DNA from: CAWACC01 sp964390695
Lineage (GTDB): Bacteria; Chlamydiota; Chlamydiia; Chlamydiales; Parachlamydiaceae
Direction of reading: 5' to 3'
DNA length: 17,118 bases
Assembly: GCA_964390695.1 (NCBI GenBank)
Contig: CAYMKI010000058.1
Location: 1 to 17,118 of the forward strand
Position numbers and translations under genes: made by a program. A model generated the notes under the pieces. That model ran no database searches. It saw only the letters and a program-made list of their open reading frames with translations, and was not told the origin of the DNA. Below, piece by piece: positions 6,496 to 13,830 of the stretch; position 1 is the first letter of the stretch, and every line of letters begins with the position of its first letter.

Positions 6496-8259
6496 ATGAA
6501 TGAACAACAAAGACGCCTAGCTGAAGAATTGTTTTTCTCCACTCCGCAAAAGCCAAGCTTTGCAAAAATGCTGTATTTTGGTCTCTTGGACACTTCTCAA
6601 ATTTTTCCTTTTCCGCGCATACCCCCCGAAGATAAATCCACGCAAGACGCATTTTTAGATAAAGTCCAACGCTTTGTTAAAGAAGAGATCGATCCCGCAG
6701 CTATTGACCGCAATGCCGCCATACCAGACAGTGTCATTCGCAAGATGTCTGAATTGGGCATCTTGGGCATGACCGTTCCGAAAGAATTTGGTGGGTTAGG
6801 GATGTCTCAGCAGAGCTACTGCAAAACGGTGGAAACAATAGCCCGGCAGTGCAGTTCGACAGCCTTATTTATCAATGTGCATCAAAGCATAGGCCTTAAA
6901 GCACTGCTACTTTTTGGCTCAGACGCCCAAAAACAACGCTGGCTGCCTCCACTAGCTAAAGGAGATATTTTTGCCGCGTTTTCTTTGACAGAACCCAATG
7001 CCGGCTCTGATGCTAGCGGCGTGGAAACGCGAGCCGTTTTTGACCCTTCAAAAAATGTCTGGAGGATAAATGGCCGTAAACAATGGACCACGAACGGAAG
7101 CATCGCCCAAGTTTTAACCGTCATGGCCAAGACCGAAATAGACACCCCTAGAGGTAAGGAAGATAAAATCACGGCCTTTTTAGTGAATCCCTCCATGCCC
7201 GGATTCCATGTTGAAAATGCCGCTCTTGAAAAGCTGGGCATGCGTGGAACTAAAACCGCCAACCTCTCCTTCAAAAATCTGGAAGTTCCCGCAGATAATG
7301 TCTTAGGACCCTTAGGCGGCGGCTTAAAAGTTTGTTTGACTGTGCTGGACTATGGACGCACCACTTTCGGCGCCATGTGTACCGGATCAGCCAAGGAACT
7401 CCTAGAAAGAGCCACACGACATGCCGTTGAGCGGCATCAGTTTCATCGCCCTCTCGCCTCGTTTGCTTTGGTGAAAAAAAAGATAGCCACCATGTCGGCC
7501 TTGGTATACGCCATGGATGCCGTGACATACACTACGGCAGGTTTGGTGGATGCCCATGTGGAAGATTTCATGCTAGAATCCGCCATGCTCAAGGTATTTA
7601 CCAGCGATTCGCTGTGGAGCATCCTGTACGACACCATGCAGATCCTTGGCGGACGCTCTTTCTTTACCGATCAACCCTATGAAAGGATGTTGCGCGATGC
7701 ACGCTTAAACATGATAGGAGAAGGCTCGAACGAAGTCATGCGTGCATTTATTGGTGCAGTCGGCATGCGCGACGTAGGCTTGCAGCTGAAAAGATTGCAA
7801 AGCGCTTTGTTCAATCCCTTCAAAAACGGCAAAACCATTCAGGAATTTTTACAGCAGCGTTGGAATAGTTGGAGAGGCGTACATATCCCGGTAAACTCGT
7901 CACTCCTCCAGCAAGAAGCACGAGAGTTAAGTCAATTTATTCGCCGCTTTGGAGGGTGCATCACACGGCTGCTGATCAAATACAAAGAAAACATCGTAGA
8001 AAAACAGCTGATCCTAGACCGCATCGCCACTGCCGCTATGGCCATCTACACAACGGCTTCAGTGTTAAGCAAGCTAGATGCCGATCTGCTGCTATTTAAA
8101 GGGCAAGAGGAAAAATTGCAGCAAGATATAGCTACTGCCAAGTATTATTGCCAAATAGCCTTTGATCAAATACACCAAAACTTGAACTCTCTGCAAAAAA
8201 ATCACGATAAAGACCTCGAGTCCCTATCCGACCTCATTACCGGAATCAAATCACCATGA
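6496..8259 (+). CDS. Acyl-CoA dehydrogenase, VLCAD/MCAD-type with C-terminal extension
   Basis: This FAD-dependent dehydrogenase oxidises an acyl-CoA to the 2-enoyl-CoA. Signatures are FSLTEPNAGSD (162-172) and KQWTTNG (195-201). They are followed by the GMRGTKTANLSF segment of the middle domain, the RHQFHRPLASFALVKKKIA helix of the C-terminal domain, and GEGSN near 408-412. Glu409 in that motif matches the catalytic base of MCAD and VLCAD. Isovaleryl-CoA dehydrogenases have Ala or Gly there, so that enzyme is less likely. At 587 residues the protein exceeds the usual 380-400. The extra helical tail (about 430-587) recalls VLCAD/ACAD9-type enzymes, which associate with membranes. I chose the ATG at 6496 because AGAGG lies at good SD spacing; a GTG 24 nt upstream has none. 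The stop overlaps the next start (ATGA), so the two are translationally coupled. Confidence 0.88.
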   Translation: MNEQQRRLAEELFFSTPQKPSFAKMLYFGLLDTSQIFPFPRIPPEDKSTQDAFLDKVQRFVKEEIDPAAIDRNAAIPDSVIRKMSELGILGMTVPKEFGGLGMSQQSYCKTVETIARQCSSTALFINVHQSIGLKALLLFGSDAQKQRWLPPLAKGDIFAAFSLTEPNAGSDASGVETRAVFDPSKNVWRINGRKQWTTNGSIAQVLTVMAKTEIDTPRGKEDKITAFLVNPSMPGFHVENAALEKLGMRGTKTANLSFKNLEVPADNVLGPLGGGLKVCLTVLDYGRTTFGAMCTGSAKELLERATRHAVERHQFHRPLASFALVKKKIATMSALVYAMDAVTYTTAGLVDAHVEDFMLESAMLKVFTSDSLWSILYDTMQILGGRSFFTDQPYERMLRDARLNMIGEGSNEVMRAFIGAVGMRDVGLQLKRLQSALFNPFKNGKTIQEFLQQRWNSWRGVHIPVNSSLLQQEARELSQFIRRFGGCITRLLIKYKENIVEKQLILDRIATAAMAIYTTASVLSKLDADLLLFKGQEEKLQQDIATAKYYCQIAFDQIHQNLNSLQKNHDKDLESLSDLITGIKSP

Positions 8260-9887
8260 AATCCGCTTTATCCTCCCCTAAAGATTCATCGTCCCATTCT
8301 TTGAAGCATTTAACAGATGCATTTCTGAAGCAGGAAGATGAAATCCGCCAAGGGGGAGGTCCTGCAGGCAAAGAGCGTCAAAAACGCTTAAATAGATTAA
8401 CGGCAAGAGACCGGCTGCAGCTTTTATTAGATCCCGATTCTGCTTGGTTTGAATTAGGCATCTGGGCAGCCTATCAGATGTATAGCGAATGGGGCAACCT
8501 CCCTGCCGCAGGAGTCATCACCGGACTGGGTACAGTAAACGGCAGAACCTGCATGCTTGTTGTCAACGATGCAACGGTGAAAGCCGGTGCCATGTTCCCT
8601 CAATCCGTAAAAAAAGTGCTGCGGGCCCAACGCATAGCCTTTCAATGCCGTCTGCCAATTATCTATCTGGTCGATTCCTCCGGGGTATTTTTGCCATTGC
8701 AGGAGGATATATTTCCCGATGAGGATGACTTTGGCAGGATTTTCCGAAACAATGCGATCCTATCGGCTGCAGGCATCCCTCAATTTGCGGCCATTATGGG
8801 CAATTGCATCGCCGGGGGAGGCTACCTGCCAGTCTTATGCGATAAATTATTGATGACCAAAGGCAGCGGCCTCTATTTAGCTGGACCGGCACTTGTCAAA
8901 GCAGCCATTGGCCAAGAAGTGGATCCCGAGGAACTTGGAGGAGCTCAGATGCATTTTGAAGTCAGCGGCACGGTAGACTTCCTTGAAGCTGACGACCCCT
9001 CGTGCTTACAGCGCTTGCGCAGCTTGGTAGGCATGCTTCCGGAAGATCCTGCATCTTCGCACACTAAAAATTCTACGATACGTCCAGTGGAAGATATCTA
9101 CAACCTTGTGAGTGCAGACGGCAAAAAAAATTATGACATCAAGGATGTACTGGACTGCATAATCGATAAGAACTCCTGGAATGAGTACAAGGCAGGCTAC
9201 GGCAAAACGCTGGTAACAGCCTATGCAAATATACAAGGACATGCTGTGGGAATCGTTGCCAACCAACGCATGCCTACACAAACCTCTAAAGGCGAAATCG
9301 AGATCGGCGGGGTTATCTATTCTGATGCAGCCGACAAGGCAGCCCGTTTCATTATGGACTGCAATCAAACCCAGGTGCCCTTAATTTTCCTTCAAGACGT
9401 CATGGGATTTATGGTAGGCAAAGATGCCGAGCAATCAGGCATCATCCGCAGCGGGGCCAAAATGGTCAGTGCCTTAAGCAATTCGATCGTACCCAAAATC
9501 ACGCTGATCATCGGCAACTCTTTTGGGGCGGGCAACTATGCTTTGTGCGGCAAAGCCTATGATCCTCAGTTTATACTAGCGTGGCCGAATGCTAAATATG
9601 CAGTCATGGGAGCAGAGCAAGCCGCCGACACTTTATTTAGTGTGCAGGAAGCCGCGGCCAAACGCCAAGGCAAGTCATGGAACCATCAAGAAGCTGAACA
9701 ACTAAAACAACACCTCAAAGAACGCTATGAACATCAAATGGATATCCGCTATGGAGCAGCTAGAGGATGGGTAGATGCCATCATTCCCCCTCATAGCACA
9801 AGGGATGTGCTCGAGCAGATATTGGCCTGGACAAAGCGTGCCCCTACCCCACCGCTCCGCTTCCACACAGGAGTCTTTCAGGTATAA
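8256..9887 (+). CDS. Acyl-CoA carboxylase carboxyltransferase (beta) subunit, methylcrotonyl/geranyl-CoA type
   Basis: This 543-residue protein has both crotonase-fold halves of a biotin-dependent carboxyltransferase. It moves CO2 from carboxybiotin to an acyl-CoA. The N-half has NDATVKAG (104-111), the GNCIAGGGY oxyanion region (182-190) and EELGGA (225-230). The C-half has DVMGFMVG (381-388) and NSFGAGNYAL (421-430). GFMVG is typical of 3-methylcrotonyl-CoA and geranyl-CoA carboxylases; propionyl-CoA carboxylase has a proline-containing version, so PccB is less likely. The partner alpha subunit (biotin carboxylase plus biotin carrier) is not in the window, so it must be elsewhere or shared. 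The gene overlaps the dehydrogenase by 4 nt and lies 3 nt before the AtuA-like gene. Substrate (methylcrotonyl versus longer branched acyl-CoA) is unresolved. Confidence 0.9.
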   Translation: MKSALSSPKDSSSHSLKHLTDAFLKQEDEIRQGGGPAGKERQKRLNRLTARDRLQLLLDPDSAWFELGIWAAYQMYSEWGNLPAAGVITGLGTVNGRTCMLVVNDATVKAGAMFPQSVKKVLRAQRIAFQCRLPIIYLVDSSGVFLPLQEDIFPDEDDFGRIFRNNAILSAAGIPQFAAIMGNCIAGGGYLPVLCDKLLMTKGSGLYLAGPALVKAAIGQEVDPEELGGAQMHFEVSGTVDFLEADDPSCLQRLRSLVGMLPEDPASSHTKNSTIRPVEDIYNLVSADGKKNYDIKDVLDCIIDKNSWNEYKAGYGKTLVTAYANIQGHAVGIVANQRMPTQTSKGEIEIGGVIYSDAADKAARFIMDCNQTQVPLIFLQDVMGFMVGKDAEQSGIIRSGAKMVSALSNSIVPKITLIIGNSFGAGNYALCGKAYDPQFILAWPNAKYAVMGAEQAADTLFSVQEAAAKRQGKSWNHQEAEQLKQHLKERYEHQMDIRYGAARGWVDAIIPPHSTRDVLEQILAWTKRAPTPPLRFHTGVFQV

Positions 9888-9890
9888 CCT

Positions 9891-11276
9891 ATGGACAGCC
9901 ATAAAATCATTAAAATCGGAAATGCCCAAGCCTTCTGGGGAGATCAACCTCGGGCTCCGTTTGAGCTAGCGCAGCAGCAGCCGGACCTGGACTATCTGAC
10001 CCTAGATTACCTCTCCGAAGTTTCTTTATCTATTATGGCCATACAAAGAGAAAAGGATCCTGAAAAGGGTTACGCACAAGATTTTGTGGAAGTCATCCGC
10101 TCGCTCATTCCTCTTTGGAAGAAAGGCAGAAAGCTAAAAGTGATCGCCAACGCAGGCGGCTTAAATCCCCAGGGGTGCGGTATGGCATGCCTGTACCTGC
10201 TTCAAAAGGAAAGCTGTTCGCCCCTGAAGATTGCTGTTATCAGCGGAGACTCTGTGCTTGGAATTTTACAAGCTGAAACCGAAAACCCGCTCTTTAATAA
10301 CCTGGACAGCGGTCAGGCTATCCAGACTGTAGCAGATAAGCTCGTCACCGCCAACGCTTATCTGGGAGCAAAACCCATTGCCGAAGCTCTATGCAATGGC
10401 GCTGATATTGTCATTACCGGACGCGTCGCCGATCCCAGTTTAACGGTTGGCCCTTGCGTGGCTGAATTCGGCTGGGACTGGACCGATTACGACCGCCTAG
10501 CCAGCGCCACCGTCGCAGGCCATCTGATCGAATGCGGCACGCAGGTCACCGGGGGCATATCAACAAATTGGATGGAATTGCAAGACACACCCCCTATAGG
10601 TTTTCCGGTGATTGAAATGAGTGCGGATGGCAGCTTTGTCATCACCAAGCCAGAAGGAACAGGCGGATGCGTCAGCATAGAAACCGTCAAAGAGCAACTG
10701 CTCTACGAGTTAGGAGATCCTGACAATTACCTGAGTCCAGATGTGACCGTATCCTTTCTCTCGCTTCAGCTTAGTGAAGAAGCTTTACACCGCATAAAAG
10801 TCGCAGGAGCCAAAGGCAAGCCACCTCCAAATAACTACAAAATCAGCGCCACCTATCAAAATGGCTACAAGACAGAGGCTTTTTTAGCCGTTTTCGGTGA
10901 AGGCGCCAGGGAAAAAGCGCAACGCTGCGGTAAAATCATTATAGATAAAGTCAAAGCGGCTGGCTATGATTTGCACAGATATTCGATAGAATGCCTTGGT
11001 GGTGGCGATGTGGTGCCGGGAATCTTTTTATCCCCCCCCTCTCAACAAAGGGAATGTCTATTGCGCATTGCCGCTGCAGATCCAAGCAGAGAAGCTTTGG
11101 AATGCCTAGGGACCCTGATAGCTCCTATGGTCACCTGCGGACCGCCAGGAACCACAGGATACACCTCAGGCAGGCCCCACGTACGGAAGGTGTTTGGTTA
11201 TTGGCCATGCCTCATCCCGGCTTCTCGAGTATCTCCATTTGTTGAGTATATTCATGTGTATAACAAAGACTCTTAG
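9891..11276 (+). CDS. AtuA-family protein (DUF1446)
   Basis: The 461-residue protein matches the AtuA/DUF1446 family, whose founding member belongs to the acyclic terpene utilisation cluster of Pseudomonas. Conserved stretches are NAGGLNPQGCG (87-97), GRVADPSLTVGP (177-188), AGHLIECGTQVTGG (209-222), PEGTGG (254-259) and GPPGTTGYTSGRP (417-429). The biochemical role of the family is not settled. It occurs in operons with acyl-CoA carboxylases, acyl-CoA dehydrogenases and hydratases. The ATG follows the carboxyltransferase stop by 3 nt, with AGG about 9 nt upstream, so it belongs to the same operon. Length is complete for the family core; the roughly 100-residue extra domain found on some members is absent and no separate ORF supplies it. 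Confidence 0.88.
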   Translation: MDSHKIIKIGNAQAFWGDQPRAPFELAQQQPDLDYLTLDYLSEVSLSIMAIQREKDPEKGYAQDFVEVIRSLIPLWKKGRKLKVIANAGGLNPQGCGMACLYLLQKESCSPLKIAVISGDSVLGILQAETENPLFNNLDSGQAIQTVADKLVTANAYLGAKPIAEALCNGADIVITGRVADPSLTVGPCVAEFGWDWTDYDRLASATVAGHLIECGTQVTGGISTNWMELQDTPPIGFPVIEMSADGSFVITKPEGTGGCVSIETVKEQLLYELGDPDNYLSPDVTVSFLSLQLSEEALHRIKVAGAKGKPPPNNYKISATYQNGYKTEAFLAVFGEGAREKAQRCGKIIIDKVKAAGYDLHRYSIECLGGGDVVPGIFLSPPSQQRECLLRIAAADPSREALECLGTLIAPMVTCGPPGTTGYTSGRPHVRKVFGYWPCLIPASRVSPFVEYIHVYNKDS

Positions 11277-11322
11277 CCATAGAATTAGCCGTTGTGGTTT
11301 TTGTTTTATACTATCTTTTTTG

Positions 11323-11994
11323 ATGGTGGATATGGATTTATTTAGCTCACCCCCACAGCACAATAAACCTGTGCCATGTCTTGCCAGCAAATACCTATCT
11401 AACGGCCTACTGGTAAATCTCCATGAAGGAGATATGTTTCAGCAAACGGCTGATTATATGGTGGTAGCCTCTAACAAACACCCTAAAGGACCTCATGCCG
11501 GAGGGCAAGCCAAAGGCGCATGGGATGCTCTGGAAAATGCCGGAGATTTTTTAGGGTTGCGCAATTTTCAGGAATTGTCGCAGCAAGGCAAATCCCTCAG
11601 AGTCGGCTATGATGTAGCTGTCACACACGTGGGAAAGGAATTTACCAACCGCACAGGCTGCAGAGCTTTTTTGCATGTTGCAGGCCCTGACTGTCGCATT
11701 CCCGAGGAATCTGCCAAAAGACAGGAGCTGCTTCAAGCCGCTTATCAAAATACCGTTTTAAAAACATTGCATGAAGCCACCGCCTTAACGCCTCATCTTT
11801 TGAAGCTGCGGATCGCTTTCCCCTTAATTTCAATAGGCATTTTTCAATACCCTTGTGAAGAATTTATGAAAGCCTGCCTAAGAGGTCTGAGTCAAATCAG
11901 CTTAAATAGCTCTATTTCTATCGTTATAGATCTCTATATCTACAAAAATAAGCATAAAGAAGAATTGCTCCGCGATTTCATCACCGATTTATAG
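11323..11994 (+). CDS. Macro-domain (ADP-ribose-binding) protein
   Basis: From Met at 11323 the protein has 223 residues, and nearly all of it from residue 29 on is a macro domain. Visible signatures are EGDMF (35-39), VVASNKH (47-53) where the family has the ADP-ribose-contacting Asn, a glycine loop HAGGQAKG (58-65), HVAGP (118-122), a YQNTVLKTLHEA helix (141-152) and AFPLISIGIFQYP (165-177). Macro domains bind or hydrolyse ADP-ribose or O-acetyl-ADP-ribose and can remove ADP-ribosylation. The frame is open further upstream to 11194, but that part overlaps the AtuA gene and has no family similarity. No start has a good SD; the ATG at 11332 is equally possible. The gene lies 46 nt after AtuA and may end the same operon. 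Its stop abuts the stop of the convergent gene with no gap. Confidence 0.8.
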   Translation: MVDMDLFSSPPQHNKPVPCLASKYLSNGLLVNLHEGDMFQQTADYMVVASNKHPKGPHAGGQAKGAWDALENAGDFLGLRNFQELSQQGKSLRVGYDVAVTHVGKEFTNRTGCRAFLHVAGPDCRIPEESAKRQELLQAAYQNTVLKTLHEATALTPHLLKLRIAFPLISIGIFQYPCEEFMKACLRGLSQISLNSSISIVIDLYIYKNKHKEELLRDFITDL

Positions 11995-13719
11995 TCACAA
12001 AGATAAAAACATTTTTTTTACTTCACTTACATGCGCATATTTTGGGGCTAAGAAACGAGAGAAGGCTTTAGTAGAAAAATAATCGTTGCAGCTGACCACA
12101 TCTAGACCCTTCCATAATACTTTCTTATCATTCTCGTGCAGCATTTTATAGAGCTCCATAACTTCTGACAGTCTGTCGATGTAAATCCCCTGGATCAAAA
12201 CGCACACAAAAATTGGCTTTTGCTCTAGCCCGGTTAAGATTTTGGGATCTTTGGAGGCAGCGTCTAACCATTCCAATACTTTTTTATTATCCAGAGGGGT
12301 ATACGCTTTAAAGGTCTTGAGAAGAACATCTTTTTCGTAGCCATGTTTTTGTTCAAGACCGCTTGCACATAATCTATTTCTGATATCATCAATCCATGCA
12401 TATCGATTAGAAATCGACATCTTCATTGCTTCCAAAAGCGCCCTTTCACTTTTAAATTGCTCTATCTGAATATTCGATTTAAATGCTTCCAAACACGAAT
12501 TAAGACTAGGGTTTTTCAAGGCTTTAAGCTGGGATTCTATAAGATCTAAATGAATGAAATTTTCTTCTAATTTCATCAAAAATAATTCATAGAAACCTTC
12601 AAGCGACCTCATGGGATTTTTTACAGCTGTCACTGTAGGCAAAGTGAACCCTAGAATGGCAAAAGCTGTTATAAAGGCATCTACTGTAAGCATCCATTCA
12701 TTGTGAGCCACAGCCTTTAAAAACATTCGGCTTAATTCCGTTCTATGAGACCTCCTCATCTGCTTCTTTGAGGCCAGCATCGTAATCTTCGAGTTGATTT
12801 TCGGATTTCTCAGTAAATACTCACCAAAAAAAAACTTAAAGTGCCGCCACTCATTTATACCAACTTCAGGATCTTCATGGTAATCGGATAAGCACTGTTG
12901 TTTCAAAGCACATAGCAGCCCCCTGAAATGACAGGTGTTTTTTTCTTGTGCCCTCACTGCATCCACTGGCCCATCTTTTTTTTCGAAATGCCCATCAAAA
13001 TAATTTTCCAATTCATCATGCTCACTTTCTCTAAATTTGATCGAATACACCTTATCCCAAAACTGAAGATCTAGCAGTAGATTTTGTCCCTCAATCCCGT
13101 AGACTTTAATTTCAGATTGAGCGGAATCGAAATAGCAAATTTCCCATTCAGCATCTTTTTTTTCGATGCTAATGCGGGTGTCGTGCATTAAATCCCCCAG
13201 CAAATAGATTCTTCTCTCTCCATTTTGCAGCTTTCGCAACTCATTAAGGGTATATTGGCTTAAACTTCTAATCTCCTCGGGGTCGATGTGGACTTTCGCT
13301 TGCACCGCGTTCCCTGTAAGGATCAAATACACAAGTTTTAAGTCTCTAGATCGGATGAGATCTATGAGGTATCCTTGCGTCTCAGATTTTTGCAAGGTCT
13401 GGATAAAAGCTTGTATTCTGTGAATAAACTCTAAGGATAAACTTGCTGACAATGGAGATCCAAGAAATTCTTGCAGACTCACCGCAAACTGCTCTGCAGT
13501 GAGCGAACCAGCAAACCATTCAAGTTTATTTAACGAATCTATTGCGGCTTCTTCTGCCTTATTTGCAGGTTCAAAATTGTCCAAAAAAAATGCATAGGCC
13601 AATTTATTTATTTTTAAAGCTTCATCAATAAAAAAAACTTTCGATCTCGCTTTAATCAACTCTTGAGGAGATATGTTTTTGTAAAACAAACACTTGTAAA
13701 ATGATGATATATAATTCAT
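11995..13719 (-). CDS. Large hypothetical protein with possible CE-clan (Ulp1/YopJ-like) protease signature
   Basis: The 574-residue protein has no signal peptide. Residues 1-160 are helical. Residues 170-280 contain, in order, LMHDTRISIE (His179), CYFDSAQ (Asp198) and AQEKNTCHFRG (Gln258, Asn261, Cys263). His-Asp-Gln-Cys in this order and spacing is the layout of CE-clan cysteine proteases and acetyltransferases (Ulp1/SENP, ChlaDub, YopJ). The H-(W/x)-x-x-x and D-C-G signatures are not exact, so this is an inference from pattern. Residues 347-366 are hydrophobic and may be buried or membrane-inserted. The rest is helical with charged repeats. The gene is more AT-rich than its neighbours and its ATG has no SD. 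A TATAAT at 13749-13744 could be its -10 box, but no good -35 is seen. It may be a type III effector; no assay-linked homolog is recognised. Confidence 0.55.
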   Translation of the reverse strand: MNYISSFYKCLFYKNISPQELIKARSKVFFIDEALKINKLAYAFFLDNFEPANKAEEAAIDSLNKLEWFAGSLTAEQFAVSLQEFLGSPLSASLSLEFIHRIQAFIQTLQKSETQGYLIDLIRSRDLKLVYLILTGNAVQAKVHIDPEEIRSLSQYTLNELRKLQNGERRIYLLGDLMHDTRISIEKKDAEWEICYFDSAQSEIKVYGIEGQNLLLDLQFWDKVYSIKFRESEHDELENYFDGHFEKKDGPVDAVRAQEKNTCHFRGLLCALKQQCLSDYHEDPEVGINEWRHFKFFFGEYLLRNPKINSKITMLASKKQMRRSHRTELSRMFLKAVAHNEWMLTVDAFITAFAILGFTLPTVTAVKNPMRSLEGFYELFLMKLEENFIHLDLIESQLKALKNPSLNSCLEAFKSNIQIEQFKSERALLEAMKMSISNRYAWIDDIRNRLCASGLEQKHGYEKDVLLKTFKAYTPLDNKKVLEWLDAASKDPKILTGLEQKPIFVCVLIQGIYIDRLSEVMELYKMLHENDKKVLWKGLDVVSCNDYFSTKAFSRFLAPKYAHVSEVKKMFLSL

Positions 13720-13764
13720 ATAACATTTATTATTAGTTTATATTATATTCTCGACCAGAAGACC

Positions 13765-13780
13765 AAGTCTCGACTTGGCC
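13765..13780 (-). terminator. Weak stem-loop after pseI
   Basis: CCAAGT (13765-13770) and ACTTGG (13775-13780) form a 6-7 bp stem about 50 nt past the pseI stop. On the minus strand it is followed by TCTTCTGG rather than a clean T-run. It may also act on the TATAAT-bearing leader of the next gene. Low certainty. Confidence 0.3.
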
Positions 13781-13830
13781 TGCGGCACTTATCTTTTCAC
13801 TTGCCAAATTCGGCTAAGTTAAAGCTTGAT

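Noticed and set aside
6882..7274. 130-codon minus-strand ORF inside the acyl-CoA dehydrogenase
   Set aside because: Antisense to highly conserved dehydrogenase motifs; no independent support.
8256..9887. Propionyl-CoA carboxylase beta (PccB) or AccD identity
   Set aside because: The GFMVG and EELGGA contexts fit methylcrotonyl/geranyl-CoA carboxyltransferases better, and the fused two-half structure excludes AccD alone.
11194..11322. N-terminal extension of the macro-domain protein
   Set aside because: It overlaps the conserved C-terminus of the AtuA-like gene in another frame and adds a hydrophobic stretch foreign to macro domains.
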